Source of the DNA: Staphylococcus aureus
Lineage (GTDB): Bacteria > Bacillota > Bacilli > Staphylococcales > Staphylococcaceae
Length of the DNA stretch: 64,000 bases
Direction of reading: 5' to 3'
NCBI RefSeq assembly: GCF_001027105.1
Contig: NZ_CP011526.1
Location: 930,001 to 994,000 of the forward strand
Under the pieces are notes generated by a model. The model saw only the letters and a list, made by a program, of their open reading frames with translations. It did not search any database and was not told the origin of the DNA. Every line of letters starts with the position of its first letter. The stretch's first letter is position 1. A program made the position numbers and the translations under genes. Shown here in pieces: positions 50,038 through 60,611 of this stretch.

Positions 50038-51882
50038 ATGGAGTTTTTATCTTTAGTTATTGTTGTTTTAGCAGCGTTTTTAACTCCAATAATTGTCAAT
50101 CGATTAAATATTAATTTCTTGCCAGTTGTTGTTGCAGAAATTTTGATGGGGATTGTGATTGGAAATTCATTTCTAAATATAGTAGAAAGGGATTCAATTC
50201 TAAATATTTTATCAACGTTAGGCTTTATCTTTTTAATGTTTTTAAGTGGTTTAGAAATTGATTTTAAAGCTTTTAAAAAAGATAAACGCGCACGTCAAGG
50301 ACAAAATGATGATGAATCCTCAATTCCAGGGCATCTTAATCTAGCGTTAACTGTATTTGCATTTATTATGATTATTTCGATTCTTTTAGCGTATGTATTT
50401 AAATGGCTTGGATTAGTGGATGATGTGTTATTAATGGTCATTATCATTTCAACTATTTCCTTAGGCGTAGTTGTTCCAACTTTAAAAGAAATGAATATTA
50501 TGAGAACAACTATAGGGCAATTTATCCTATTAGTAGCAGTACTTGCGGACTTAGTAACTATGATTTTATTAACGGTCTATGGCGCAATCAATGGTCAAGG
50601 CGGCAGTACAATATGGTTAATAGGTATATTAGTTGTTTTCACAGCAATTTCATATATTTTAGGTGTTCAATTTAAAAGAATGTCATTTTTACAAAAATTG
50701 ATGGATGGTACGACGCAAATCGGTATTCGTGCGGTATTTGCATTAATAATATTATTAGTAGCCCTAGCAGAGGGAGTTGGCGCAGAAAATATATTAGGTG
50801 CATTCTTAGCAGGTGTCGTTGTTTCATTATTAAATCCAGATGAAGAAATGGTTGAAAAGTTAGACTCATTTGGTTATGGGTTCTTTATTCCTATTTTCTT
50901 TATAATGGTTGGTGTAGATTTAAACATACCTTCATTAATTAAAGAACCGAAATTACTAATTATCATACCGATTTTAATCGTTGCATTTATCATTTCAAAA
51001 TTAATTCCAGTCATGTTTATTCGACGTTGGTTTGATATGAAAACAACGATTGCATCAGCATTTTTATTAACATCAACATTATCGCTCGTGATAGCTGCAG
51101 CCAAAATTTCAGAAAGATTAAATGCTATTTCAGCTGAAACGTCAGGTATATTAATTTTAAGCGCAGTCATTACATGTGTATTCGTTCCGATTATTTTCAA
51201 AAAACTGTTTCCAGTTCCAGATGAGTTTAACCGTAAAATTGAAGTTAGTTTAATTGGTAAAAATCAATTAACGATTCCTATAGCGCAAAATTTAACATCT
51301 CAGTTATATGACGTGACATTATATTATCGCAAAGACTTGAGTGATCGTCGTCAATTGTCAGATGATATCACGATGATAGAAATTGCTGATTATGAACAAG
51401 ATGTTTTAGAACGACTAGGTCTGTTTGACCGAGACATAGTTGTTTGTGCTACGAATGACGATGATATTAACCGAAAAGTTGCTAAATTAGCCAAAGCACA
51501 TCAAGTTGAGCGTGTCATTTGCAGACTTGAAAGCACAACGGACGATACAGAGTTAGTTGATTCAGGTATTGAAATTTTCAGTAGCTACTTAAGTAATAAA
51601 ATCTTATTAAAAGGTTTAATTGAAACACCTAACATGTTGAATTTATTAAGTAATGTTGAAACGTCACTATATGAAATTCAAATGTTAAATTATAAATATG
51701 AAAATATTCAATTACGTAATTTCCCATTCGGAGGAGACATCATCTTCGTGCGTATTATCCGTAATAATGAGTCGATTGTTCCGCATGGAGATACACAATT
51801 GCGATATGGAGATCGCTTAATTGTTACCGGTGCTAAAGAATACGTTGATGAATTGAAGCAAGAGTTAGAATTTTATTTTTAA
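50038..51882 (+). CDS. cpaA: CPA2-family cation:proton antiporter CpaA
   Basis: This 614-residue antiporter has an N-terminal 12-13-helix exchanger domain (1-385) followed by a cytosolic RCK_N-like region (about 395-510: VSLIGKNQLTIPIAQNLTSQLYDVTLYYR, CATNDDDINRKVAKLAKAHQVERVICRLE) and an RCK_C domain (about 535-614: NFPFGGDIIFVRIIRNNESIVPHGDTQLRYGDRLIVTG). In S. aureus the RCK_C domain of CpaA binds c-di-AMP, which modulates transport. AAGGAGGAGTT precedes the ATG. It is the last gene of the relQ-nadK-mgtE operon. Confidence 0.9.
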   Translation: MEFLSLVIVVLAAFLTPIIVNRLNINFLPVVVAEILMGIVIGNSFLNIVERDSILNILSTLGFIFLMFLSGLEIDFKAFKKDKRARQGQNDDESSIPGHLNLALTVFAFIMIISILLAYVFKWLGLVDDVLLMVIIISTISLGVVVPTLKEMNIMRTTIGQFILLVAVLADLVTMILLTVYGAINGQGGSTIWLIGILVVFTAISYILGVQFKRMSFLQKLMDGTTQIGIRAVFALIILLVALAEGVGAENILGAFLAGVVVSLLNPDEEMVEKLDSFGYGFFIPIFFIMVGVDLNIPSLIKEPKLLIIIPILIVAFIISKLIPVMFIRRWFDMKTTIASAFLLTSTLSLVIAAAKISERLNAISAETSGILILSAVITCVFVPIIFKKLFPVPDEFNRKIEVSLIGKNQLTIPIAQNLTSQLYDVTLYYRKDLSDRRQLSDDITMIEIADYEQDVLERLGLFDRDIVVCATNDDDINRKVAKLAKAHQVERVICRLESTTDDTELVDSGIEIFSSYLSNKILLKGLIETPNMLNLLSNVETSLYEIQMLNYKYENIQLRNFPFGGDIIFVRIIRNNESIVPHGDTQLRYGDRLIVTGAKEYVDELKQELEFYF

Positions 51883-52159
51883 CAATAATGATATTAAAAT
51901 GCAGACGTATTTTAGTACGACGTAAAATTAATGATTTTAAAATGCTAGTATGTATATGATTTTGATAAATAAATGCTTTTTACGTAAATCAAGTTTGATA
52001 CAGAAAGGACTAAATCAAACATTTATCGTTGTAATACGTTTAAATAACTTTATTAAAAAGTCATAATAGTGTTAAAATGTATTGACGAATAAAAAGTTAG
52101 TTAAAACTGGGATTAGATATTCTATCCGTTAAATTAATTATTATAAGGAGTTATCTTAC

Positions 52160-52930
52160 ATGTTAAATCTTGAAAACAAAACATATGTCATCATGGGAAT
52201 CGCTAATAAGCGTAGTATTGCTTTTGGTGTCGCTAAAGTTTTAGATCAATTAGGTGCTAAATTAGTATTTACTTACCGTAAAGAACGTAGCCGTAAAGAG
52301 CTTGAAAAATTATTAGAACAATTAAATCAACCAGAAGCGCACTTATATCAAATTGATGTTCAAAGCGATGAAGAGGTTATTAATGGTTTTGAGCAAATTG
52401 GTAAAGATGTTGGCAATATTGATGGTGTATATCATTCAATCGCATTTGCTAATATGGAAGACTTACGCGGACGCTTTTCTGAAACTTCACGTGAAGGCTT
52501 CTTGTTAGCTCAAGACATTAGTTCTTACTCATTAACAATTGTGGCTCATGAAGCTAAAAAATTAATGCCAGAAGGTGGTAGCATTGTTGCAACAACATAT
52601 TTAGGTGGCGAATTCGCAGTTCAAAACTATAATGTGATGGGTGTTGCTAAAGCGAGCTTAGAAGCAAATGTTAAATATTTAGCATTAGACTTAGGTCCAG
52701 ATAATATTCGCGTTAATGCAATTTCAGCTGGTCCAATCCGTACATTAAGTGCAAAAGGTGTGGGTGGTTTCAATACAATTCTTAAAGAAATCGAAGAGCG
52801 TGCACCTTTAAAACGTAATGTTGATCAAGTAGAAGTAGGTAAAACTGCGGCTTACTTATTAAGTGATTTATCAAGTGGCGTTACAGGTGAAAATATTCAT
52901 GTAGATAGCGGATTCCACGCAATTAAATAA
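52160..52930 (+). CDS. fabI: Enoyl-ACP reductase FabI
   Basis: This 256-residue NADPH-dependent enoyl reductase, the last step of the elongation cycle, is the target of triclosan. The catalytic Tyr147, Tyr157 and Lys164 are present (TTYLGGEFAVQNYNVMGVAKAS). IMGIANKRSIAFGVAKVL forms the cofactor-binding start. TAAGGAGTTATC precedes the ATG. The 277-base gap upstream may contain a promoter (TTGACG at 52082-52087), but I see no clear -10 for it. It ends in a hairpin terminator. Confidence 0.96.
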   Translation: MLNLENKTYVIMGIANKRSIAFGVAKVLDQLGAKLVFTYRKERSRKELEKLLEQLNQPEAHLYQIDVQSDEEVINGFEQIGKDVGNIDGVYHSIAFANMEDLRGRFSETSREGFLLAQDISSYSLTIVAHEAKKLMPEGGSIVATTYLGGEFAVQNYNVMGVAKASLEANVKYLALDLGPDNIRVNAISAGPIRTLSAKGVGGFNTILKEIEERAPLKRNVDQVEVGKTAAYLLSDLSSGVTGENIHVDSGFHAIK

Positions 52931-52941
52931 TATCATTCAAC

Positions 52942-52982
52942 AGCTTTGTTCACGTTATTATATATGTGAGCAAAGCTTTTTT
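52942..52982 (+). terminator. Terminator after fabI
   Basis: AGCTTTGTTCAC (52942-52953) pairs with GTGAGCAAAGCT (52966-52977), with one mismatch, followed by a T run. Confidence 0.85.
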
Positions 52983-53045
52983 GCTTTTATAATAATCGGA
53001 CTGATGGAAAATTATTTGATATTTCATTTGACTGATTTTTTATGC

Positions 53046-53091
53046 ACAAAAAAATCGCCTCAAAAGCTGTAGTTTCAACTTTTGATGCGAT
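53046..53091 (-). terminator. Terminator after the AI-2E permease gene (minus strand)
   Basis: ATCGCCTCAAAAG (53054-53066) pairs with CTTTTGATGCGAT (53079-53091), and the minus-strand tail is T7 (A tract 53047-53053). Confidence 0.8.
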
Positions 53092-53124
53092 AGTATCTTA
53101 TATTCTTAAAAGACATCCACAGAA

Positions 53125-54210
53125 TTAGTCCTTAACATTACTGTTTGCTTTATCAATAATGCGTTGGCGGTATTTGAAAATATTACTAACAACCGTTTTA
53201 AGTACAGCATATAATGGCACTGCAATCAGAACTAATGTAAAGCCACCTAAATCTCCTGCTGCTAAAATAACAACGATAATTGTTAAAGGATGGATACTTA
53301 AAGATTTACCCATTACATTTGGTGTAATGATATTACCTTCAAGTTGATGTGCAATTAATGTAATGATACAAACCCATATAAATGTAGTAGGACTATCTAT
53401 AATACCGAGTATTGCTGCAGGTGCAAATGATAACCATGAACCTAAGAAAGGAATTAAGTTTGCGACACCAGCAAATAGTACTAATAAAGGAATATATGGT
53501 AAGTCAATAATTGAATAACCGATATATAAGAATATACCTAAAATAACACTGACAGTTACTTGACCTTGAATGTAAGATTTTAATGTAAAGTTTAAATCAG
53601 TTAATAAATCTACGAAAAATACTTTACGTTCACCTTTGAAAAATTTAGCAACAGCTGGGATAAATTTTTCATGGTCTTTTAACATATAAATTAAGAAGAA
53701 TGGAACCATAATCAATAAGAAGATGGTTGAAATTAATGATGTAATGTACTGTAATGAATTAGATAAAATATTAGTAACGCCATCACCCATTGATTTAACC
53801 ATATTTGTAATTCTACTTGTTACATCTTCAGGTAATTTATCCATTTGAGCTAGTGCGAATTTAATAATTTGCTCTGCTTCTTTTTGTAGGGCAGGTGTCT
53901 GACTAATTAAATTGTTGATATTTGAAATGATGATTGGTGCAACAAACGCAACAATTAAGCCGATAATAGCAAACAAAGCTAACATGATTGTTGTTATACT
54001 AGCCCATCTTGGAAAACCGACTTTTTCAAGTAAGTTTTGAAAAGGTAGACAGATATAAAATAAAAAACCACTAATTAAAAATGGAAGAAATACAGAACCG
54101 ATGATTGTAGCTATTGGAGTAAATACTTCGTGCACTTCCATAAATAGTTTGATGAGAATGAACAGCATAATCAGAGCGATGCCAGTTCGGAACCAAACCT
54201 TGTTTAACAT
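53125..54210 (-). CDS. AI-2E family (PerM/YtvI-like) membrane transporter
   Basis: This 361-residue membrane protein of the AI-2E transporter family (DUF20, PerM) has seven to eight helices, a soluble loop between the second and third helix groups (TPALQKEAEQIIKFALAQMDKLPEDVTSRI), and the conserved GFTLVLIAVPLYAVLK and HQLEGNIITPNVMGKSLSIHPL signatures. Family members include Na+/H+ antiporters and exporters of unknown substrates; the AI-2 name is historical. GGAGGAACATC precedes the ATG on the minus strand. Monocistronic. Confidence 0.85.
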   Translation of the reverse strand: MLNKVWFRTGIALIMLFILIKLFMEVHEVFTPIATIIGSVFLPFLISGFLFYICLPFQNLLEKVGFPRWASITTIMLALFAIIGLIVAFVAPIIISNINNLISQTPALQKEAEQIIKFALAQMDKLPEDVTSRITNMVKSMGDGVTNILSNSLQYITSLISTIFLLIMVPFFLIYMLKDHEKFIPAVAKFFKGERKVFFVDLLTDLNFTLKSYIQGQVTVSVILGIFLYIGYSIIDLPYIPLLVLFAGVANLIPFLGSWLSFAPAAILGIIDSPTTFIWVCIITLIAHQLEGNIITPNVMGKSLSIHPLTIIVVILAAGDLGGFTLVLIAVPLYAVLKTVVSNIFKYRQRIIDKANSNVKD

Positions 54211-54551
54211 AAACGATGTTCCTCCTATTTTTCTAAACTTAGTTATTATTTAGTATATCCTAAATAGCAGTGCTTAAAAAGGTTAATATTTTTTAAATAT
54301 ACTTAAATTAACCATTCACTTTCTATTTTAAGATATTTACTTTCAATAGTTTGTGAGACTTTTCAATGACTCGTAAGTCTGCAATTGGATCAAACAGCAC
54401 CAGTTTATATGAATAACTTATTTTAATATTAAACGTGTTTAAATAGTGAAATGATCATATTAATATTTATAAGAATATTCTGAAAAATATATTGAAGTGT
54501 CTCGTGCTTAATCGTATAATATTTTTATGTTTAAACAATAGGGGGAATCTT
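54211..54551. other. Divergent intergenic region, 341 bases
   Basis: This is the AT-rich region between the AI-2E permease (minus) and the amino-acid symporter (plus). I see no gene or strong terminator. It must hold both promoters, but none stands out clearly. Confidence 0.4.
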
Positions 54552-56120
54552 ATGATTGAAAAATTAGTAACCTTTTTAAATGAGGTTGTTTGGAGTAAGC
54601 CATTAGTTTATGGTTTGCTAATTACTGGTGTGCTATTTACATTGCGTATGCGATTTTTTCAAGTTAGACATTTTAAAGAAATGATTCGATTAATGTTTCA
54701 AGGAGAGAAGTCTCCTAATGGTATTTCAAGTTTTCAAGCGATAGCCATGTCTTTAGCAGGCAGGGTTGGTACAGGTAATATTGTCGGTGTATCTACTGCA
54801 ATATTTATAGGAGGACCTGGTGCAGTATTTTGGATGTGGATTACTGCGTTTTTAGGTGCAAGTAGTGCTTTTATTGAATCTACACTTGGTCAAATATTCA
54901 AGAGAGTTGAAAATAATGAATACCGTGGTGGACCAGCGTATTATATTGAATATGGTATTGGTGGTAAATTTGGTAAAATTTACGGAATTATCTTTGCTAT
55001 TGTTACGATTATCTCAGTAGGTCTATTGCTTCCTGGTGTGCAATCTAACGCTATAGCAAGTTCTATGCATAATGCGATTCATGTTCCACAATGGTTAATG
55101 GGTGGTATTGTTGTAGTTATTTTGGGATTAATTATTTTTGGTGGTGTACGTATTATTGCCAATGTTGCAACAGCCGTTGTACCATTTATGGCAATTATTT
55201 ACATACTGATGGCTGTCATTATCATTTGTATCAATATACAAGAAGTGCCAGCGTTATTTGCATTAATTTTCAAATCAGCATTTGGATTACAATCTGCTTT
55301 TGGTGGTATCGTTGGCGCAATGATAGAGATTGGTGTTAAACGTGGATTATATTCAAATGAGGCTGGTCAAGGTACAGGTCCACACGCAGCAGCGGCAGCA
55401 GAAGTATCACATCCAAGTAAACAAGGTCTAGTACAAGCATTTTCAGTTTATATTGATACATTATTTGTATGTACTGCAACTGCTCTGATTATACTTATTT
55501 CTGGTACATATAATGTGACTGATGGTACGGTTAATGCGAATGGCACACCGCATTTAATTAAAGATGGCGGTATTTATGTTGAAAATGCAACAGGTAAAGA
55601 TTATTCAGGTACTGCGATGTATGCACAAGCCGGCATTGATAAAGCGTTCCATGGCAGTGGTTATCAATTTGATCCTACTTTCTCTGGCGTAGGTTCGTAC
55701 TTTATTGCATTTGCTTTATTCTTCTTTGCATTTACTACAATTTTGTCGTACTACTACATTACAGAAACAAATGTTGCTTATTTAACGCGTAATCAAAATA
55801 ATCAAGTTTCATCGATATTTATTAATATTGCTCGTGTGATTATTTTGTTCGCTACATTTTACGGTGCAGTTAAAACAGCTGATGTAGCATGGGCATTCGG
55901 TGATTTAGGTGTAGGTCTAATGGCTTGGTTAAATATCATTGCGATTTGGATTTTACATAAGCCTGCCGTAAATGCTTTAAAAGATTATGAAATTCAAAAG
56001 AAACGTTTAGGCAACGGTTATAATGCAGTTTATCAACCTGATCCGAATAAATTACCTAATGCTGTCTTTTGGTTGAAGACGTATCCAGAACGTTTAAAAC
56101 AAGCACGTGCCAAAAAGTAA
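54552..56120 (+). CDS. Amino-acid:cation symporter (AGCS, alanine/glycine type)
   Basis: This 522-residue sodium- or proton-coupled symporter of the alanine-glycine family (AlsT/AgcS) has about 11 helices. Motifs include ISSFQAIAMSLAGRVGTGNIVGVSTAIFIGGPGAVFWMW and GLYSNEAGQGTGPHAAAAAEVSHPSKQG, both typical. There is an extracellular loop rich in Gly and Asn near residue 325-365. I start it at ATG 54552 behind AGGGGGAATC, because an in-frame start at 54492 would precede the ribosome binding site. Substrate is probably alanine or glycine, and the direction is by analogy. Confidence 0.88.
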   Translation: MIEKLVTFLNEVVWSKPLVYGLLITGVLFTLRMRFFQVRHFKEMIRLMFQGEKSPNGISSFQAIAMSLAGRVGTGNIVGVSTAIFIGGPGAVFWMWITAFLGASSAFIESTLGQIFKRVENNEYRGGPAYYIEYGIGGKFGKIYGIIFAIVTIISVGLLLPGVQSNAIASSMHNAIHVPQWLMGGIVVVILGLIIFGGVRIIANVATAVVPFMAIIYILMAVIIICINIQEVPALFALIFKSAFGLQSAFGGIVGAMIEIGVKRGLYSNEAGQGTGPHAAAAAEVSHPSKQGLVQAFSVYIDTLFVCTATALIILISGTYNVTDGTVNANGTPHLIKDGGIYVENATGKDYSGTAMYAQAGIDKAFHGSGYQFDPTFSGVGSYFIAFALFFFAFTTILSYYYITETNVAYLTRNQNNQVSSIFINIARVIILFATFYGAVKTADVAWAFGDLGVGLMAWLNIIAIWILHKPAVNALKDYEIQKKRLGNGYNAVYQPDPNKLPNAVFWLKTYPERLKQARAKK

Positions 56121-56261
56121 TCTACTTTTGTTTATAGTATATGTAGTGATCATTTGATAAAAAAGAAAAGTATTGAGAATTTTAGGTGCTCAGAAATTTG
56201 AATTTTAAAAATATAGTGTCTCTTGGTACAATAACAATACAACTACTAGGGGCACTTTTTT

Positions 56262-57020
56262 ATGTCAGAATTTAAAACTGGTAAGATTAATAAACATGTT
56301 TTATATAGTAATATTTTAAATAGAGATGTCACGTTAAGTATTTATTTACCAGAATCTTATAATCAACTTGTTAAATATAATGTCATTCTTTGCTTTGACG
56401 GATTAGATTTTTTACGTTTCGGGAGAATACAACGTACATATGAATCGTTAATCAAAGAAGCGCGTATTGATGATGCGATCATTGTTGGATTCCATTATGA
56501 AGACGTTGATAAGCGTAGAGAGGAATTTCATCCACAAGGAAGTCGTTCTCATTTAACTATTCAATCAGTCGGTAAAGAAATATTGCCATTTATTGACTCG
56601 ACGTTTTCTACACTGAAAGTAGGTAATGCAAGGTTATTAGTAGGGGATAGTTTAGCGGGTAGTATTGCCTTATTAACGGCGTTGACCTATCCAACGATTT
56701 TTAGTCGTGTAGCAATGTTAAGTCCACATTCAGATGAAAAAGTATTAGATAAGCTAAATCAATGTGCAAATAAAGAACAATTGACAATTTGGCATGTCAT
56801 TGGTCTAGATGAAAAAGATTTTACTTTACCAACAAATGGTAAGCGTGCCGATTTCTTAACACCGAATAGAGAATTAGCTGAACAAATTAAGAAATATAAT
56901 ATAACTTATTATTACGATGAATTTGATGGTGGTCACCAATGGAAAGATTGGAAACCATTGCTGTCAGATATATTATTGTATTTTTTAAGTAAAAACACAG
57001 ATGATCAACTTTATGAATAA
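56262..57020 (+). CDS. Alpha/beta hydrolase, esterase (Fes/EstD-like)
   Basis: This 252-residue alpha/beta-hydrolase has the putative esterase fold. The nucleophile elbow is LLVGDSLAGSIAL (Ser in G-D-S-L-A-G), the late His is in DGGHQWKDWKPLL, and Asp/Glu candidates precede it. It resembles enterobactin esterase-like and esterase D proteins of Firmicutes. There is no signal peptide, so the enzyme is cytosolic. CTAGGGGCACT precedes the ATG. No siderophore genes are near, so the substrate is unknown. Confidence 0.8.
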   Translation: MSEFKTGKINKHVLYSNILNRDVTLSIYLPESYNQLVKYNVILCFDGLDFLRFGRIQRTYESLIKEARIDDAIIVGFHYEDVDKRREEFHPQGSRSHLTIQSVGKEILPFIDSTFSTLKVGNARLLVGDSLAGSIALLTALTYPTIFSRVAMLSPHSDEKVLDKLNQCANKEQLTIWHVIGLDEKDFTLPTNGKRADFLTPNRELAEQIKKYNITYYYDEFDGGHQWKDWKPLLSDILLYFLSKNTDDQLYE

Positions 57021-57213
57021 TTTACATTAGTAGATTTAGTATGAATTGTCTTCATATAGTCTGGTCTATAATATAATTTATAAAAGATTTTACTGTTTAA
57101 TTTAATTTAAATTTGACGAAATTGCAAAAGATGTATAATGAATTATTTTTAATGTAACGGTTTTCAAAGAAATTTGATATAATAGCAATAGGTTAAACAA
57201 AGGAGGAATTCAG

Positions 57214-57723
57214 ATGATTTTAGGATTAGCATTAATTCCATCAAAGTCATTTCAAGAAGCGGTGGATTCTTACCGTAAAAGATATGATAAACAGTATTCA
57301 CGAATTAAACCACATGTGACAATTAAAGCGCCATTTGAAATTAAAGATGGTGATTTAGATTCTGTCATTGAACAGGTTAGAGCTCGTATTAATGGTATAC
57401 CAGCAGTAGAAGTTCATGCTACAAAAGCTTCTAGCTTCAAACCAACGAACAATGTGATTTACTTTAAAGTTGCGAAGACGGACGACTTAGAAGAATTGTT
57501 TAATCGCTTTAATGGAGAAGATTTCTATGGAGAAGCTGAACATGTTTTTGTGCCACACTTTACAATAGCACAAGGACTATCTAGCCAAGAATTCGAAGAT
57601 ATTTTTGGTCAAGTAGCATTAGCTGGGGTAGACCATAAAGAAATTATCGATGAATTAACTTTGTTACGTTTTGACGATGACGAAGATAAATGGAAAGTTA
57701 TTGAAACGTTTAAATTAGCTTAA
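57214..57723 (+). CDS. YjcG-like 2H phosphoesterase (2'-5' RNA ligase fold)
   Basis: This 169-residue protein has the two HxT motifs of the 2H phosphoesterase superfamily: H34-x-T in [10 protein letters not shown] and H-x-T in [10 protein letters not shown]. Firmicute YjcG proteins are of unknown substrate, probably cyclic phosphates on RNA ends or nucleotides. AAAGGAGGAATTC precedes the ATG. In Bacillus it neighbours an esterase (yjcH), the same pairing as seen here. Confidence 0.88.
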   Translation: MILGLALIPSKSFQEAVDSYRKRYDKQYSRIKPHVTIKAPFEIKDGDLDSVIEQVRARINGIPAVEVHATKASSFKPTNNVIYFKVAKTDDLEELFNRFNGEDFYGEAEHVFVPHFTIAQGLSSQEFEDIFGQVALAGVDHKEIIDELTLLRFDDDEDKWKVIETFKLA

Positions 57724-57765
57724 GTAACATAATAGTATTGTTAATCGTAGTATGTTTGAATTAAT

Positions 57766-57813
57766 AAGAAAATGGTCATTTTTATTGAATGTAATAAAAA
57801 TGACCATTTTCTT
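57766..57813. terminator. Long bidirectional terminator between the YjcG-like gene and ltaA
   Basis: A perfect 21-bp stem (57766-57786 with 57793-57813) has a six-base loop GAATGT. Its arms begin AAGAAAATGGTC and end GACCATTTTCTT, so T-rich tails occur on both strands. Confidence 0.88.
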
Positions 57814-57835
57814 TATTTTAAAATACGTTTTAACC

Positions 57836-59026
57836 TTACTTAGCTTTTTCTCTATTTACTATAAAGTAGCTTCCATAAAATACAGCTAAGACTAAAAAGA
57901 TTAATGCCGAGAAATAAAATGTATTGTTTAAATTGTTGGTAAATTGTGTAATTAATCCGCCAAATAATGGCCCTATCATTGAGCCGAATCCTTGGATACT
58001 ATTAAAAACACCCCAAGTTTCTTCTTGTTCATCTGATTTGATAAATCGTGCCATAAAGGTATTCCATGCTGGTAATAAGATGCCATACATTAGACCGATA
58101 GCTAAAGCGATAATCCACAAGATGTGAATATTAACAATCATAGATAGAGTAAAAATTAATATCATGTATAAAATAAATCCGCTTAGAATAACACCATACA
58201 TAAAGTTTCTGCTGCGGTTATCTATTAGTTTCGATAAAAATAGCATCGAAACTGCACAGCCGATACCACCAATAATGATTGCAACAGTATATTCAATTGT
58301 GCTTACGTTAATAACCTTAGTAGCATATGTTGGTAATATAGGAACTAGGGCAGCAATTGCGGCACCTTGTAAAAGAATACCAGGGAACAACAATAAATGG
58401 CGCTTTGTCACATCAACAATTTGTCTCAATTGAGCTTTAACTGGACGAGTATTATAATTTGTTAACTTTACATCGACAAAATAATATAATATCCATGCAA
58501 TTAAAACGACTAAAGACATCATGAAGGCAAAGCGTGTTGGGTGCACTTTGATAAGTAGATTCATAAAAACCATACCTACCAATAGGCCTAACAACCATGA
58601 AAAATAAACATAGCCCATTTGTTTGCCACGTTTATCTTCTTCAACACTGGATAACATAATGACCCAAATAGGACTAACTGCAATACCGAGCATCATAGCA
58701 CTAAATATGATTACAAAAGGTGATGCTGGAAACCAAATAACTAAAAATAAACTTGTAAATGCTAAAATAAATCCAGTCGTTAAAACGATTTTTGTGCCGA
58801 ATTTTTTCAGTAAAAATCCTATAACAAAGTTTGTAGATGCATCAGCAATAAAATGTATTGAAAATGCTAGAGACGTTATTGCTACAGCAATGGATGTAAC
58901 TGTTGGCAAGAAATTAATATAGCTTAGGATATACATGCCTCTCGCAAATTCCATTAAAAATAAGATAATAAGCATTAAAATGAAATTTTTATGATTAGCG
59001 TAATTATTTAACGAAGAATCTTGCAT
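57836..59026 (-). CDS. ltaA: Glycolipid flippase LtaA (MFS type)
   Basis: This 396-residue MFS protein with 12 helices moves diglucosyl-diacylglycerol, the lipid anchor of lipoteichoic acid, to the outer membrane leaflet. Start at ATG 59026 gives the family's length ([14 protein letters not shown]); the longer in-frame start at 59044 is less likely. The start lies inside the 3' end of ugtP (59004), so the pair overlaps by 23 bases and is translationally coupled. MFS signatures include [17 protein letters not shown] between helices 2 and 3. Confidence 0.93.
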   Translation of the reverse strand: MQDSSLNNYANHKNFILMLIILFLMEFARGMYILSYINFLPTVTSIAVAITSLAFSIHFIADASTNFVIGFLLKKFGTKIVLTTGFILAFTSLFLVIWFPASPFVIIFSAMMLGIAVSPIWVIMLSSVEEDKRGKQMGYVYFSWLLGLLVGMVFMNLLIKVHPTRFAFMMSLVVLIAWILYYFVDVKLTNYNTRPVKAQLRQIVDVTKRHLLLFPGILLQGAAIAALVPILPTYATKVINVSTIEYTVAIIIGGIGCAVSMLFLSKLIDNRSRNFMYGVILSGFILYMILIFTLSMIVNIHILWIIALAIGLMYGILLPAWNTFMARFIKSDEQEETWGVFNSIQGFGSMIGPLFGGLITQFTNNLNNTFYFSALIFLVLAVFYGSYFIVNREKAK

Positions 59027-60179
59027 ATAAAGGAACCTTTCCATAAATCTCTTGTGGTTGTGATGAATGACCGATTAAATCAAGTAAGTCTCGACATATT
59101 GTCTGTGTAGCATACTTAATTTTATCTTGTTCCATTGTACTAATCATGTTAGTTAATTGCTCATTACCGTTAGTTAAACTTGCTACAATTTTTATTGCTT
59201 CTTCTGGAGTATCAGCGATTTTACCAAAACCTTTTTCTTCAAAGTAAAGGGCATTTTCAAGCTCTTGACCAGGTGCAGGATTTAGGAAAATCATTGGAAT
59301 ACAACGGGCGAAACCTTCAGTTATTGTGATACCACCAGGTTTCGTAATCATAAGTTGACTTGATGCCATCCATTCATTCATGTGTTTGGTATAACCTAGA
59401 ATCAATACATTCTCGTTAGATTTAAACTTAGCTGTTAAAGAACGCTTTAGCTCTTTGCTCTTACCACAAATCATAACTACTTGTGCATTTGCACTTTTCG
59501 CTAATATATCAGTAATCATCGTGTCAAAACCTTTAGATACACCAAATGCACCAGCTGACATTAAAATAGTTTGCTTATCTGGATCTAAGTTGTTGTCTAT
59601 TAACCACTGCTTTTGATTAATAGGCGTTTCAAATTTGTTATCAATAGGAATACCTGTCACTTTAACTGTTGAAGGATCAATACCTACGTCTATGAAGTCT
59701 TGTTTCGTTTCTTTTGTTGCCACATAATATCTTGTTGAATACGGCGTAATCCAGTTTTTATGTAAGCGATAGTCTGTCATCACTGTAGCAACTGGAATAT
59801 TAATGTTAAATTGCTCAGTTAGTACCGACATAACTGGTGTAGGAAACGTTAATAATATTAAATCTGGCTTTTCTTTTATCAATAAATTAATTAACTTATT
59901 AAGTCCATAGTATTTGTAAAAACATTTGTCTAGTTTATCTGGGCGGCTGTAATAAAACCCTTTGTACATATTTCTAAAATATTTAAAGCTATTGATATAC
60001 CATTTTTTACAAATAGAAGTCAAAATTGGATGAGCTTCCATAAATAAATCGTGCTCAATGACGCTTAAATGGTCTAGATTCATATCATTAAGTTGATTAA
60101 CGATACTCTGTGTAACTTGCATATGACCGTTACCGAATGAGCCAGTAATAATCAATATCTTTTTATTTTGAGTAACCAT
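59004..60179 (-). CDS. ugtP: Processive diacylglycerol beta-glucosyltransferase UgtP (YpfP)
   Basis: This 391-residue GT28-type glucosyltransferase makes diglucosyl-diacylglycerol from UDP-glucose and diacylglycerol, the glycolipid anchor of LTA. The N-terminal acceptor domain begins [22 protein letters not shown], and the C-terminal donor-binding motif is [34 protein letters not shown]. It is upstream of ltaA, which exports the product. GGAGGGTGGCTA precedes the ATG on the minus strand. Confidence 0.94.
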   Translation of the reverse strand: MVTQNKKILIITGSFGNGHMQVTQSIVNQLNDMNLDHLSVIEHDLFMEAHPILTSICKKWYINSFKYFRNMYKGFYYSRPDKLDKCFYKYYGLNKLINLLIKEKPDLILLTFPTPVMSVLTEQFNINIPVATVMTDYRLHKNWITPYSTRYYVATKETKQDFIDVGIDPSTVKVTGIPIDNKFETPINQKQWLIDNNLDPDKQTILMSAGAFGVSKGFDTMITDILAKSANAQVVMICGKSKELKRSLTAKFKSNENVLILGYTKHMNEWMASSQLMITKPGGITITEGFARCIPMIFLNPAPGQELENALYFEEKGFGKIADTPEEAIKIVASLTNGNEQLTNMISTMEQDKIKYATQTICRDLLDLIGHSSQPQEIYGKVPLYARFFVK

Positions 60180-60611
60180 TAATAGCCACCCTCCGTTAGT
60201 TTGAAAATTTTATTTAAGTGTAACTTATTTTACGGCATTATAAAAGAAATAAAGACGCAAAGTCGTTACATTTATAGCAATTTTAATCTATAGATGAATT
60301 GATACAAAATAAAACGTTATTTTATAAAGCAATTTATTGTTCTATGTTTTATTTGTATATTTAAAATTATCCAGTATACAATTATAGCATATTTTTGGAA
60401 ACAATTATGATATTATACCATGTTACAAGATGGTTTTAATAATTTAAGATGAGCCATAATTGTAAAACTAATTCATAATACCGTATGTTTTATTTTTAAT
60501 AGTAGAAATTAGAAAATGCTGATTAGTAGGATATAACAGTGAAATTATAAATTTATTAACATCAACAAAACGTGTATAATAAACATATTGTAGAAAAAGG
60601 AGCGGTTCAGT
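60180..60611. other. Divergent intergenic region between ugtP and murE, 432 bases
   Basis: This is AT-rich sequence with no convincing gene. A TATAAT (60575-60580) upstream of murE could be a -10 element, but no good -35 is at the right distance. The other promoter must serve ugtP-ltaA. Confidence 0.45.

Noticed and set aside
51910-51932. FapR site upstream of fabI (TTAGTACGACGTAAAAT)
   Set aside because: Only the left half matches the consensus and it lies about 240 bases from the start codon.
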